A stretch of DNA of 64,000 bases from Arcticibacter pallidicorallinus (GTDB lineage: Bacteria > Bacteroidota > Bacteroidia > Sphingobacteriales > Sphingobacteriaceae). The DNA is taken from the NCBI RefSeq assembly GCF_003002875.1, contig NZ_PVTH01000001.1:310001-374000 (forward strand), written 5' to 3'. This document shows, piece by piece, positions 24,959-34,358 of this stretch (within the stretch, counting starts at the first letter, position 1; every line of letters starts with the position of its first letter). A program made the translations under genes and the position numbers. The notes below the pieces were generated by a model that saw nothing but the letters and a program-made list of their open reading frames with translations, was not told where the DNA came from and did not search any database.

Positions 24959-27331
24959 TTAAAATCTTTTCAGGAAGTCCTTGAAGGGACTGCCACCTGG
25001 TGATACGTATCCCTGTTTATTATCTTGTTTGGCATAGTAGTTATAGCCATGATGGTACTCGTAACCGGACCTGGTGATATCCACTCCGTTGAATACGATA
25101 TTGAGATTTTTCATCTTCTTTTCGGCGTGGAGCTGATTGATATACTTGAGATGTGATTTATAAGTGTAGTGGTGTCGGATGATATATAGGTTCACGTCGC
25201 TCCAGCGTGACAGGATCATCGCATCGGTGACAAGCTGGATAGGTGGCGTATCGATCAATACTTCGTCGAAGTTCATGGACAGCCAGTGGATCAGTTCTTT
25301 CATGCGTGGTTTCTCCAGGAGTTCGGAGGGGAAGGTCGGCATGGTACCGGCACCGGCGACGTAGAGGTTTTCCTGTATCGAAGATGCTTGTATGATGGCA
25401 TCTTTACCGACCTCGCCGCTCAGGTAGTTGCTGATACCGGGGCCGGGACTGATGTTGAAATATTTGAAGATCATCGGATTACGCATGTCGAGCTCCAGGA
25501 TGATGGTTCTTTTTCCGGAGGCGGCCAAGGCAGAAGCCAGATTGCTGGTTACGAAACTTTTGCCTTCGCCCGACATGCCGGATGTGAGCAGCGTGACACG
25601 GCCCCGGTCGATATGCTCCGTCAGATAATACAGGTTCGTTCGCAAGGATCGGAACTGCTCGGCCACCATGCTTCTGGCATTTTCTTGCATGATAAGCGGT
25701 GACTTCGACTGCTGATAAGCAAGCTCTCCGAGGACGGGAACCTGGCTGTTCGACTGAATTTCGCCGGCGCTTTCTACCCTATTGTTGACGAGGTCGCGAC
25801 CAAATATGATTCCCATCGGAAGGAGCAGACCCATTAAGCCGGCAACTCCCAGGACAATCACCCTTACGGGGCTGTCGGGTCTCCCGAAATAGGCTTCATC
25901 TACCATGCGGCTTTCAGCGATGGTAGTGGCATAGCTGACTGCGGCTTCCTCGCGTTTTTGCAGAAGGTAAATATATAGTTCTTCCTTTACGCCCTGCTGA
26001 CGCTTCATAGTCACCACCTGTCGTTCCTGCCCAGGCAGCTGTCTGATCGAAGATTCAAACTTGGAGTTAAAGTTCTGCAGCTGGTTTCTTGCGGAGATAA
26101 GAGACGACTTGATTCCCCGGATATTGGAGCGCAGGGATTGTCTGGTTGCATCGATCTGTCTGTCGATACTTTCGAAGACGGGACTGCCTTCGGGAGTAGA
26201 TTCCATCAACTGCGTTCTTTGCAATTTTAGCGTGATCAGTTGGTTAACCAGGGCTATTAAGCCTGGATCGGTAATTCCTGCAGTGGCGGGCGCATTGTCT
26301 GCGTTCGATGAATTAATGAAGCGCTCTATCCCGTTGACAACTTCCAGTTGTACATTTACTTCGTTCAGCTTCATGTCGTTGTTTTTGACGTTCTCCAGAT
26401 AGAAGTTTGATTCAGAGGAGATATCCATAATTCCCTTGCTGCTTTTGAAGCCTTCAACGTCTTTTTCTGCGGAGGTCAGTTCGCCGGTGAGGGATGCAAG
26501 CCGTGTGTCGATGAAGTCGAGTGTGCTCTTGCGAATTTTGTTCTTATCATCCAGCGCTGCATTGCTGTATTCTTTGATCAGGTTATTGAGCAGGTCCTGT
26601 CCGCGTTCAGGAACGGTTTCCTTCACTGCAAGCTCTACGACAGTAGCATCTTTGTTGACAAGCTCAGCTGTGACGTTTTCCAGATAGTTGTCTGTAACAT
26701 CATTTGGGTTATTGATAATGACCGTGACCGTTTTTCCAATATAGTCTGCAAGTGTTGCCGTAGTGCCGACCTCCCATGGTCCGAAGTTATTCCTCAGCCT
26801 TGTGTTAAAAGGCAGGGTCTGCTCGATATCACCATCTTTCAGGGTGAAGCTCTTTTCGTCCAGGATGGTCACTTCAAACTTACGCGGTTCGGAGATAATC
26901 CTCGGCGGAGTGAGTAGTTTGACCTTTAAGGGGCTGGTGACGTATGCTGATTGCTTCCTGACAGGTCCGTGCTCCTGATAATCTACATACAGGCCGAGTT
27001 TGCGCACCACATTATACATGATGGATCGCGACTTTAGCAGTTCCAGCTCATTTTCGACCAGGGTGCTTGACTTGAACATATTTAGTTCCTGCAGTACGGG
27101 CTCGGTTCCCGTTCCTTTTTCCTCATCTTTGATGAGAAGGCGCGCCTTGACTGTATAGCCTGGAGCTTTCAGCTTAAGGTACGCAAATGCAAGGCAGGCG
27201 CAGACAAGCAGTGATACAACAAAAAGCGGCCAGTGAAAAAACAGCTTGTCTACCATGTTGCGTACATTGGCAGGTTTGCTGTCTCTTACGTAGTCGACGA
27301 AGGGCGCGTAGGGGATATTTTCAGTGTTCAT
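24959..27331 (-). CDS. Wzc-type polysaccharide co-polymerase/tyrosine autokinase
   Basis: 790 residues from the ATG at 27331; an in-frame extension to 27559 overlaps the preceding intergenic region and wecG-like gene and lacks family character. A Wzz domain with an N-terminal membrane helix (FFHWPLFVVSLLVCACLAF), a long coiled-coil periplasmic part and a second helix (about residues 495-515, VIVLGVAGLMGLLLPMGII) precede the BY-kinase domain. That domain has Walker A GMSGEGKS (585-592), Walker A' ILELDMRNP and Walker B VLIDTPP. The C-terminus has a Tyr cluster (SGYEYHHGYNYYAK). It controls chain length and export with the Wza-like lipoprotein at 30243-31019. Confidence 0.93.
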   Translation of the reverse strand: MNTENIPYAPFVDYVRDSKPANVRNMVDKLFFHWPLFVVSLLVCACLAFAYLKLKAPGYTVKARLLIKDEEKGTGTEPVLQELNMFKSSTLVENELELLKSRSIMYNVVRKLGLYVDYQEHGPVRKQSAYVTSPLKVKLLTPPRIISEPRKFEVTILDEKSFTLKDGDIEQTLPFNTRLRNNFGPWEVGTTATLADYIGKTVTVIINNPNDVTDNYLENVTAELVNKDATVVELAVKETVPERGQDLLNNLIKEYSNAALDDKNKIRKSTLDFIDTRLASLTGELTSAEKDVEGFKSSKGIMDISSESNFYLENVKNNDMKLNEVNVQLEVVNGIERFINSSNADNAPATAGITDPGLIALVNQLITLKLQRTQLMESTPEGSPVFESIDRQIDATRQSLRSNIRGIKSSLISARNQLQNFNSKFESSIRQLPGQERQVVTMKRQQGVKEELYIYLLQKREEAAVSYATTIAESRMVDEAYFGRPDSPVRVIVLGVAGLMGLLLPMGIIFGRDLVNNRVESAGEIQSNSQVPVLGELAYQQSKSPLIMQENARSMVAEQFRSLRTNLYYLTEHIDRGRVTLLTSGMSGEGKSFVTSNLASALAASGKRTIILELDMRNPMIFKYFNISPGPGISNYLSGEVGKDAIIQASSIQENLYVAGAGTMPTFPSELLEKPRMKELIHWLSMNFDEVLIDTPPIQLVTDAMILSRWSDVNLYIIRHHYTYKSHLKYINQLHAEKKMKNLNIVFNGVDITRSGYEYHHGYNYYAKQDNKQGYVSPGGSPFKDFLKRF

Positions 27332-27377
27332 GGGAGCGAAACTTTTCAAAAGGTGATCGTAAGGCAGATAGGCAGGA

Positions 27378-28202
27378 TTATGAGCTGACAAAGATGTCCT
27401 GACCTTTAGGACTCTCCGGATGCTTCCTGGTGAGTAGCGGGTATTTGGCCAGGCCGCTCTGCTGCAACATGAAATTGAATGAGAATACCGCATACATGAC
27501 AGTGTAGCGTTTCCAGAGCCGTTTAAAATCTTTTCCCAGCAAACGGTACATCCACTCAAATCCGGATTTACGGATCCAGTCGGGAGCCATTTTTATGCGG
27601 CCGCCAAAAAAGTCGAACGTGGCGCCGGAAGCGATCAGAACGGAACCTTTGATCTTAAAAAGGTGTTCGTCGATCCAGTAATCCTGTTTCGGAGTTCCGA
27701 GTCCGACGCATACAATGTCGGGTGCGAGGCGGTTGATCTCATCCACGATTGCCTGATCCTCTTCAGCTGTGAGTTCTCTGAAGGGTGGGGAATAGTACCC
27801 AACGATGTTGATATGCGGAAACTTATCTTCCAGATATTCTTTCATTTTTACGCAGACCTTAGGATCGCCTCCGTACAGGTAAAAAGTGTAGTTGGTGGTT
27901 TTTGCATGTTCTGCCAGCTGCAGAATGGTGTCGGGAGCTGCAATGCGGTCACATGCCTGCCCGTTAATCCGGCGTATCCATCTCACAAAAGGCATTCCAT
28001 CTGCACCCACGATATCGGCTGAATTGTAAATTCGTTTCAGACGTTCGTTGCTGAGCGAAAGGGCGATGTTATAGGCATTTACGCAGGCAATGTGATAAGA
28101 CCGACCTTGCTTATTCGCTATCCAGCCATCAATTTTTTTAAATAGTTCCTGGTAAGTGACCGGGTTCATCCCGATGCCGAGAAAATTCACTTCGTTCATC
28201 AT
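27378..28202 (-). CDS. WecG/TagA/CpsF family glycosyltransferase
   Basis: 274 residues matching GT26: FLGIGMNPVTYQELF, VNAYNIALS, ADGMPFVRWIRRI, YLYGGDPKVCVKMKEYL, VCVGLGTPKQDYWI and GATFDFFGGRIKMAPDWIRKSGFEWMYRL (read in parts), all standard for WecG/TagA. These enzymes transfer a ManNAc-type sugar to a lipid-linked acceptor at the membrane face. The protein has no membrane-spanning segment. It lies 46 bp before the Wzc start and 4 bp after the glycosyltransferase gene. An ATG one codon later is an equally good start. Confidence 0.92.
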   Translation of the reverse strand: MMNEVNFLGIGMNPVTYQELFKKIDGWIANKQGRSYHIACVNAYNIALSLSNERLKRIYNSADIVGADGMPFVRWIRRINGQACDRIAAPDTILQLAEHAKTTNYTFYLYGGDPKVCVKMKEYLEDKFPHINIVGYYSPPFRELTAEEDQAIVDEINRLAPDIVCVGLGTPKQDYWIDEHLFKIKGSVLIASGATFDFFGGRIKMAPDWIRKSGFEWMYRLLGKDFKRLWKRYTVMYAVFSFNFMLQQSGLAKYPLLTRKHPESPKGQDIFVSS

Positions 28203-28206
28203 GCGC

Positions 28207-29280
28207 TTAAATGGTTTTGTACAACCTGTTGAGGGAACCGATATAGTGGTCCAGGTTATATGATGTGTAAATGGTGTTTTTTGCGTTTTTACTTAGCGTA
28301 TATAGCTTGTTGCGGTTGCTTAAAAGCTGATCTATTTTGTCGTTGAGCTGTTCAAGGTTCCCTTTTTTAACGATAAAGCCGTTCTGGGAATCGCGAACAA
28401 CGGTGCTGATTGACGCATCGTCTGAAACCAGGGGAACGCAACCATGATTCATGCTCTCAAGCATAGCAATGGGTAGTCCCTCACCATACAGAGAGGGTAG
28501 CAGGAAGACATGGGACTCGGCAAATGCCTGGATCTTTTGCTCTCCCTTTGCGATACCGCAATAGGTGTAGTTTAAGCCCTCAATAGCCGATAGGCGAGTC
28601 AGGAATTCCTCCAGATCAGGTCCACTTCCATATACCTTGAATTCGAAGTCCTGAAGCTGTTTGCCCATGCGCGACAGGCATTCGGTGATGAGAAAGATAC
28701 CTTTAGCCTTGACGATTCTCCCCATAAACAGAAAAGAGAGCTTGCCGGAGAAGTCTTTATCAACAAGTATATTGTTGATTTCCACGGCGTTTGGCATGAT
28801 ATGGCAAGACGTTTTGTACGCCGCTTCTACCTGCCCACGTTCTAGTTCGCTGAGAACAACCCTTTGTGTGGCGCTCCTTAGCAAGGCCCGGATCATCCAA
28901 TAGAATATCGAGCTGCGCGAAGGTGGCTGCATCAGGAAGTGCCCACCATGGAGGTGGAGCAGTATTTTCTTTTTAAGAAGATACCGTCCGGTAATCGCCA
29001 GAGGAGTATCGCGCAGGATTGACATCGCCGTCAGATCCGTATTAAGATGAATGATGTCAATCTTATGTCGTATGACAAACGAAATATACCGGGGTAGGAT
29101 GGTGAGCTGTGTCAACAGCCATTTCCATCCTTTTTTCTCGGAATCTTTCTTGCCCAAACGGAAATGAAAGTAGGTGTGCGCTGCCGAATTGCGGGATATA
29201 ATGGTCTTCGTCAGACTGGAAATTCCGCTGATATTCAAGCTCTCATCTAATGAGGGAGCAGTAATTAGGATGTTGTACAT
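28207..29280 (-). CDS. Glycosyltransferase family 4
   Basis: 357 residues from the ATG at 29280 (MYNILITAPSLDES), which lies 7 bp after the upstream gene; an in-frame extension to 29412 lies inside that gene and is rejected. GT-B fold: IIHLNTDLTAMSIL and LLHLHGGHF in the N-terminal half, FLFMGRIVKAKGIFLITECL and LLPSLYGEGLPIAMLESMNHGCVPLVS in the C-terminal half, with the E-x7-E type donor site. Cytoplasmic. It probably adds one sugar of the exopolysaccharide repeat; donor unknown. Confidence 0.88.
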   Translation of the reverse strand: MYNILITAPSLDESLNISGISSLTKTIISRNSAAHTYFHFRLGKKDSEKKGWKWLLTQLTILPRYISFVIRHKIDIIHLNTDLTAMSILRDTPLAITGRYLLKKKILLHLHGGHFLMQPPSRSSIFYWMIRALLRSATQRVVLSELERGQVEAAYKTSCHIMPNAVEINNILVDKDFSGKLSFLFMGRIVKAKGIFLITECLSRMGKQLQDFEFKVYGSGPDLEEFLTRLSAIEGLNYTYCGIAKGEQKIQAFAESHVFLLPSLYGEGLPIAMLESMNHGCVPLVSDDASISTVVRDSQNGFIVKKGNLEQLNDKIDQLLSNRNKLYTLSKNAKNTIYTSYNLDHYIGSLNRLYKTI

Positions 29281-29287
29281 GTTTTGA

Positions 29288-30238
29288 TTACCTGTGCTGT
29301 AGCCGGGACTTATAGGAAGAGCTGAGTAAGTAATTTTTGCAGACCCTCCAGCCAACGTTTCTAATATGGTAGTATAGGTTTCCGGCGAAAAACGGCAGGA
29401 AATGAATGGCATTCCTGGTTGCGATCAGCGAGTAAAAATAAATATGCTTCAATGAGTAGGAAGACCTGAAGTCTGTAAGAAGGATATAAGCTTCTTTCAG
29501 CGTCAGGCGCTGCTTGCCGTCCAGGTTATAGGCGAACTGAGGAAGCTCATACACGATTGCACCATAGCTCACCAGCAGCTTGTAGCCCTTTTTCTTTGCC
29601 CTCAAGGGGATGTCCATGTCTCCGCGGTGTTTAAATCGTTCCTGATCGAACAAGCCGACTTCGTCAAATACAGTCTTTGGAATATAGAGTCCGCGCCCAT
29701 AGAGGTCAAAGGACGGCGTTGTATAGTCGTCACTGAGGCTTTCTCTATGCTGCAGGTGATTAATCTTCTTTTCTCTGGCGAACCAAGTATGCATCTGCCT
29801 GCCACCATAGAGTATGCGGTCTTTGCTTTCCAGGGTTGAGGTGGCGCAGCCAATCAGTGCATCTGGGTGGCTTTCGATATCTCTGATGTATTTTATTAGC
29901 CAGTCGGGGTCCAGTGCAACATCGTCATTTTGCAGAATAACTCCCTTCAGGTTCTGGAATCGGTTCAGTGCGTAGCTGATGCCGAAATTTACCGAGCCTG
30001 TCCACCAAAGGTCGCCGGTACCGACGATGATACGGATCTGAGGGTAATGAAGTCCTATCCATTCCTTGCTGCCGTCTGTCGAGCCATCATCTACCACGAT
30101 AACCTCGATGGCAGCGGGTCTGGAGGATGAGCGGGTATAATTTGCCACTGCAGCCATGATATATTTCAGCCCTTCTTTCGTTACCTGCAGTCTGTTGTAA
30201 ATAGGTATAACTATTGCATAGACGTTTGATCTGCTCAT
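29288..30238 (-). CDS. Glycosyltransferase family 2
   Basis: 316 residues, GT-A fold. YAIVIPIYNRLQVTKEGL, VIVVDDGSTDGSKEW and the DxD-like ILQNDDVALDPDW are standard GT2 features, similar to rhamnosyl- or galactofuranosyl-type transferases. A C-terminal segment with aromatic residues (YSLKHIYFYSLIATRNAIHFLPFF) suggests membrane association. It lies 4 bp after the wza-like gene in the same operon. Its donor is unknown. Confidence 0.9.
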   Translation of the reverse strand: MSRSNVYAIVIPIYNRLQVTKEGLKYIMAAVANYTRSSSRPAAIEVIVVDDGSTDGSKEWIGLHYPQIRIIVGTGDLWWTGSVNFGISYALNRFQNLKGVILQNDDVALDPDWLIKYIRDIESHPDALIGCATSTLESKDRILYGGRQMHTWFAREKKINHLQHRESLSDDYTTPSFDLYGRGLYIPKTVFDEVGLFDQERFKHRGDMDIPLRAKKKGYKLLVSYGAIVYELPQFAYNLDGKQRLTLKEAYILLTDFRSSYSLKHIYFYSLIATRNAIHFLPFFAGNLYYHIRNVGWRVCKNYLLSSSYKSRLQHR

Positions 30239-30242
30239 GTGC

Positions 30243-31019
30243 TTAGCGGTATATATTGGATAAGACTATTGCTATGATCGATAATCCGGAAAGTACGAGA
30301 GAGGCGGTGCGGTATCCCCGGTCTACGGTCGCGAACTTGGTGCGGTCCGGCTGTACATAGATCTCATCGTTATTCTTCAGATAGAAATAAGGCGAATTGA
30401 AGATGTTTTTGCTGGTTAGATCCAACCTCACCATTTTTCGCTCACCATTTTCGGTTCGGACCAGGAGAACGTTCTTGCGCATGGCCGTGATGTTGAGGTC
30501 GCCTGCAAGACTCAGGGCCTGCGTTACCGTGGTTCGCTCGTTTTCAAGGGTATACAAGTCGGGTTTAAGTACGTCTCCATAAATGGCAACCTTAAAGTTG
30601 ATGATCCGGATATTTACGACTGGATCCTTGTAGAAGGCCGTTAAGGATTTCGTCATATTATCTCTCAATTGGGTGGTAGTTAATCCCTTGACCTTTATCT
30701 TACCAATAAGAGGGAGGTGGATATTTCCCTCTTCATCCACCCGGTAGCCTATGACGGGGTTATCAGGCGTAACAGCATAAGAGCCGTTGACCGTGTTCAA
30801 GTTGTAATTGAAAATTGTTGCTGTTTCGGGATTTTTGCTGGTAACGTTGATGGCTAGCAGGTCAGATGGATTTATTGTTAGAGGAGACTCATTCGAAACA
30901 GGCTGTCTGGCTTCACCAGACTGGCTAAGGTCTTGATAATATGGGATCTGCTGGTAGCTGCTGCATGAAGATAGAAAAATGGCAATCAGCATTGCTCCAT
31001 AAGTACGGATATTTTGCAT
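30243..31019 (-). CDS. Wza-like polysaccharide export lipoprotein
   Basis: 258 residues with a lipoprotein signal (lipobox LSSC, Cys19). The polysaccharide-export domain has INPSDLLAINVTSKNPE and YRVDEEGNIHLPLIGKIKVKGLTTTQL, followed by a SLBB-like segment (KVAIYGDVLKPDLYTLENE). A C-terminal hydrophobic helix (ASLVLSGLSIIAIVLSNIY) fits the outer-membrane helix of Wza. It heads the operon of seven genes ending with the GME-like gene. Copy C of the shared motif lies 164 bp upstream. Confidence 0.92.
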   Translation of the reverse strand: MQNIRTYGAMLIAIFLSSCSSYQQIPYYQDLSQSGEARQPVSNESPLTINPSDLLAINVTSKNPETATIFNYNLNTVNGSYAVTPDNPVIGYRVDEEGNIHLPLIGKIKVKGLTTTQLRDNMTKSLTAFYKDPVVNIRIINFKVAIYGDVLKPDLYTLENERTTVTQALSLAGDLNITAMRKNVLLVRTENGERKMVRLDLTSKNIFNSPYFYLKNNDEIYVQPDRTKFATVDRGYRTASLVLSGLSIIAIVLSNIYR

Positions 31020-31548
31020 ATGAGAAATGGGTTAAATGAGTCGATATTACAGAGCTTCGCCACTTCACTTACAGCGAGCCAGCATTTTGTCGGTTTAGAT
31101 GGGATGGTTTTGCGTGAAAGTTTCCCCTTGTTGACGATATAAAAGTAGCGCTTATGACCATGATTTTTCCAAATCTGGCGATCATGTATAACCATGTGTG
31201 TATTAAGCAGGGTATGTTGAGAAACGGGTGCGATCTCGGTTATGAAAAACTGGGTAGTAGTTGATTGTGGTAATACGAGAGATACCGGGCCGATTAAATT
31301 ATAGAAAAAAATTCCTACGGTTAATTTCTTTAACTGGAATGTAGTATTTCGGCAGCATCCCTTATTTCAACGAAATTTCTTTTTGTCTGACATTATACGG
31401 GTCGGATTATTTGTATTGCGTTCATTTCTAGTGGGATAAAATGCGCGTTTGTGCGCTGTATTTGTGTAACTATTTGTGGTAATGTGAGTATAAGTGAGAA
31501 AAACAAGGGGCATAATGACCCTTTTTTTAACCATCTTATATTTATATT
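31020..31548. other. Divergent regulatory spacer between wza and a beta-helix lipoprotein
   Basis: About 530 bp without a supported gene. It holds copy C of the shared motif (31183-31210), a long leader for the wza operon on the left and, near 31445-31480, three TTTG boxes before the beta-helix gene on the right. A 69-codon minus-strand ORF (30986-31195) overlaps the wza start and is not convincing. Confidence 0.5.
31183..31210 (-). promoter_or_regulatory. Shared EPS upstream motif, copy C
   Basis: Minus-strand core TACACACATGGTTATACA, matching copies A and B at 14-15 of 18 positions. It lies 164 bp upstream of the wza-like start. Spacing varies between copies (66, 97 and 164 bp), which is compatible with a leader or promoter element rather than a fixed operator. 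Confidence 0.5.
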
Positions 31549-32907
31549 ATGAAGCATGCCTTTGCATTTTTAATCGCCGTTTCTTTGCTAAGTTGTAAAA
31601 AGGACCTGCAAGAAGACGCAGTCGTTCCAGTTGAGGGAATAGAAGTTACTCCGGAGAACCCCGATGAGTTAGCAAATTTGAACGTAAGGAAGAAGTTCAA
31701 TATAAGCCCTAGTACAACTTTGAATCAGACGAACGCAATCAGCGCGCTGATTCAAAATGACAAGAAGTTGTTTTTCCCTAAGGGAACGTATATCATTGAT
31801 GATGTTCTGCAGATTGCTAACGTGAAAAACGTGCTGCTGGTGGGTGAAAAAGGAACCATCTTCAAGACAACACGCAATAACAAGGTCATTCAGATTTCCG
31901 GGAATGTAAAAAATTTGGAGATTAGAGGCATATCGTTTATATCAAGCCTTGAAAGTAATCGTCATGATACTGAGGGGATGATTTTTGTAGCCAACTACGG
32001 TGCGCAAGATGTGATTGATGGCCTTTTGATCAGGGGATGTACATTCAGTAATCCTAAGACGCATGCAAATGCGATTAAGCTGATCAGTGAAGGCGAGAAC
32101 TCAATGGTCAAAAATATACGTATTATCGAGAATAAGTTTGAAAGTGTAGGCAGAATGGGCGTTGAGTTTCAGAACCATCTGAAGTCGCCGGTTAAAGCAC
32201 GTTTCAGAGATTATAGCATATCCAACAATACTTTTCATGACGTGGGTACGATCCAGGCATGGCCGGCACCATCTTCTATTTCAGTTAGCGGATATGCTTT
32301 GAATGGTAAGATCAACCATAACAAGATTACCGAAATGCGTATGCATACTTCAGATTACATCTATTACGGTATTGAAAATGCCGGTACGATTGGTCTTGAG
32401 ACAATCGGAAATTACATGAAATCATCAACATACGGGTTTACTGGAATACTCGGATCTAGTCCATCAGAGGCAGAGTCACGGGCAACAGGACAACCGATGA
32501 AAAGCAACTGGATTATTAAGGATAATATCATTGAACTTAGCGGCCGTAGTCATTTGGACAAGATCAGGGGTATGGAACTTAGCCATGTGGATGGTTATAC
32601 GGTATCAAATAACAAGATTTATGTAGACGGAATGGCCATCATGTTTGTTGGCAGCAAGAATGGAAACATCAGTAAGAATAATATCCGTTCAGGTGGGAAC
32701 AATGTTCTATACTTTAGAGATAATTCTTCAGCAAACACGATTACGCAGAATGTTATCGACGGAAGTATCGGTGAAGACCATGGATTGATTATGTTCTACG
32801 GATCTGGCGTGAAGAACAACCGTGTTGTTGACAATAAAATGATCTCCACAGGTGGAAGAACCGGCGTGTTTGTTAACCTGGGCGGAGCATCAGGAAATGG
32901 AAATTAG
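31549..32907 (+). CDS. Beta-helix lipoprotein, EPS-associated (copy 2)
   Basis: 452 residues with a lipoprotein signal: hydrophobic FAFLIAVSLLSC with a Cys at 16, so it is likely lipid-anchored. The mature part has an N-terminal spacer of about 40 residues and then the same parallel beta-helix as the secreted protein at 21212-22519, including SNPKTHANAIKLISEGE, GRMGVEFQNH and YGFTGILGSSPSEAESRATGQP (in parts). The family is the pectate-lyase superfamily with no clear catalytic residues. The two copies flank the wza operon, each beside a flippase gene, suggesting duplication and a split between soluble and anchored forms. It is transcribed alone and ends at a strong terminator. Confidence 0.82.
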   Translation: MKHAFAFLIAVSLLSCKKDLQEDAVVPVEGIEVTPENPDELANLNVRKKFNISPSTTLNQTNAISALIQNDKKLFFPKGTYIIDDVLQIANVKNVLLVGEKGTIFKTTRNNKVIQISGNVKNLEIRGISFISSLESNRHDTEGMIFVANYGAQDVIDGLLIRGCTFSNPKTHANAIKLISEGENSMVKNIRIIENKFESVGRMGVEFQNHLKSPVKARFRDYSISNNTFHDVGTIQAWPAPSSISVSGYALNGKINHNKITEMRMHTSDYIYYGIENAGTIGLETIGNYMKSSTYGFTGILGSSPSEAESRATGQPMKSNWIIKDNIIELSGRSHLDKIRGMELSHVDGYTVSNNKIYVDGMAIMFVGSKNGNISKNNIRSGGNNVLYFRDNSSANTITQNVIDGSIGEDHGLIMFYGSGVKNNRVVDNKMISTGGRTGVFVNLGGASGNGN

Positions 32908-32932
32908 GCGATTATTGTTTTCATCAGCGAAG

Positions 32933-32989
32933 CGTCTCCGGATCGGTTTTCAGGATATCACCTGAACCTGATCCGGAGACGTTTTTTTT
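32933..32989. terminator. Bidirectional terminator
   Basis: Outer stem CGTCTCCGGATC (from 32933) pairs with GATCCGGAGACG (32970-32981), with an inner TTCAGG/CCTGAA stem, followed by eight T residues. It separates the convergent beta-helix lipoprotein gene and the flippase gene. Confidence 0.85.
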
Positions 32990-32996
32990 CTGAGGT

Positions 32997-34358
32997 TTAG
33001 GCTGCCCAAATTCCTTTTGCCCGGTTGTTGAGTAGTTTGCTTACCTGGATTCGCTGGATAACCAGTCCGATGAGGCTGGAGAGCGTAATGCCGGTGATGA
33101 CGCCTGCACTGCTGTTGAGATATCTGGAAATGAATATAGCCCCTAACAGGTAAACAATTATGCCTGGCATAGCTAAAAAAGAGGTGAACCTTACCTTACC
33201 CATACCATTGATAAAGGCAGAGTAGGGTGCTTGGAACATATAAATGATAGCGTAAAGGGCCATAGCCAGGGAAATAGTGAAGGGGATTTCAACTTTGCCT
33301 TTGAGCCAGATATGATAAAGAGGGTTGCTGATAGCTAATAAGAGCAGTACTCCCAGGCTGAAAAGGACAGACAGGTAGTTGAGGCGTCTGAGCATTTTTT
33401 TCAGATAGTCGAAGTCTCTCAATGCGTAAGCCTCCGTCACGGACGACCAGATAGGCGACAAGCACAGGGTCATGACCATGATGGTTGCGTTAAAAATGGT
33501 GAAGGCTATGTTATACAGGATAACCTCGCTCGGATTGAAGAGGTTGGCAACCAATACATTCGCGCTGGCGTAGATGATTAGGGCGGTCACCTGTACGATG
33601 AAAAACTGCGAGCTAAGAAGGAACAGAGGCTTGCTGTAGGAAAGGCGAACTTGCGAAATGGAGGGTTGAAGCTCTTTGAAACGTGTTGTGAAGGAAATGA
33701 CCGTAAATGTAAGATAGACCAGAACCGGCGTAAGGGTGATGATGGCCGAAAGGAGGATGAGATTTCCGGGCGGCATGAGCAGGGAAACCAAAGCTACCCC
33801 GATCAGGCTACAAAAGCTACTGACAGTATTGATCAGATCATTCATAGAAGACTGCTGATGAGCCAGAAAGATTACCCCGATTAGTTGAAAAAAGAACCTG
33901 AGGATGGTGCCTGAAAAGGCAATGGAAGTGACCACCAGGAGCTCTTGCGGAGCTATCAGTTTTGAATTTAAAAAGCTGTTCCAGGGAATAAACTGGTTGA
34001 CTGCGTTGAAGGCAAGCAGTAAGGCGAGAGTGATTATACCCAGGAGAGCATAGGTGGTGCTGATGTAGGTTCTCCCCAGCTTCAGATCTCTATCGGCCAA
34101 AGCTTCGGTAAGCTTGTTTCGCAGACCATTTCCGAGGCCGATATCGAAAAGTGTCACCCAGTTTGTCACTGTTACCAAAGTTAACCAGATGCCATATTTC
34201 TCACTATCCAGATAATTCAGGAGCAGGGGAACATAAACGAAGGAGATGATAACGCTGACGCCCTTCAATAAAAAGGAGTATAACGCTTGTCGGATCACCA
34301 CCGATGTACGGTTCTGCTCTTTGAAGACGGCGTTGTAGAGTGATGCTACCTTGTTCAT
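32997..34358 (-). CDS. Wzx-like polysaccharide flippase (MOP family), copy 2
   Basis: 453 residues with 12-14 hydrophobic helices. FLLKGVSVIISFVYVPLLLNYL and FDIGLGNGLRNKLTEALADRDLKLGRTYIS (in parts) align along the first helices with the flippase at 19028-20365, so the two are paralogues in the same locus. Its start overlaps the end of the HAD gene by 4 nt, so the two are coupled. Two flippases in one locus may mean two repeat units or two stages of export. Confidence 0.88.
   Translation of the reverse strand: MNKVASLYNAVFKEQNRTSVVIRQALYSFLLKGVSVIISFVYVPLLLNYLDSEKYGIWLTLVTVTNWVTLFDIGLGNGLRNKLTEALADRDLKLGRTYISTTYALLGIITLALLLAFNAVNQFIPWNSFLNSKLIAPQELLVVTSIAFSGTILRFFFQLIGVIFLAHQQSSMNDLINTVSSFCSLIGVALVSLLMPPGNLILLSAIITLTPVLVYLTFTVISFTTRFKELQPSISQVRLSYSKPLFLLSSQFFIVQVTALIIYASANVLVANLFNPSEVILYNIAFTIFNATIMVMTLCLSPIWSSVTEAYALRDFDYLKKMLRRLNYLSVLFSLGVLLLLAISNPLYHIWLKGKVEIPFTISLAMALYAIIYMFQAPYSAFINGMGKVRFTSFLAMPGIIVYLLGAIFISRYLNSSAGVITGITLSSLIGLVIQRIQVSKLLNNRAKGIWAA

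Noticed and set aside
27332-27559. N-terminal extension of the Wzc-type protein
   Set aside because: Overlaps the WecG-like gene, Cys/Ser-rich and unlike any Wzc N-terminus; the ATG at 27331 starts the family sequence.
29281-29412. N-terminal extension of the GT4 protein
   Set aside because: Lies inside the GT2 gene; MYNILITAPS at 29280 is the usual type of start.
30986-31195. Minus-strand ORF of 69 codons before wza
   Set aside because: Overlaps the wza start and the shared motif; no recognisable sequence.
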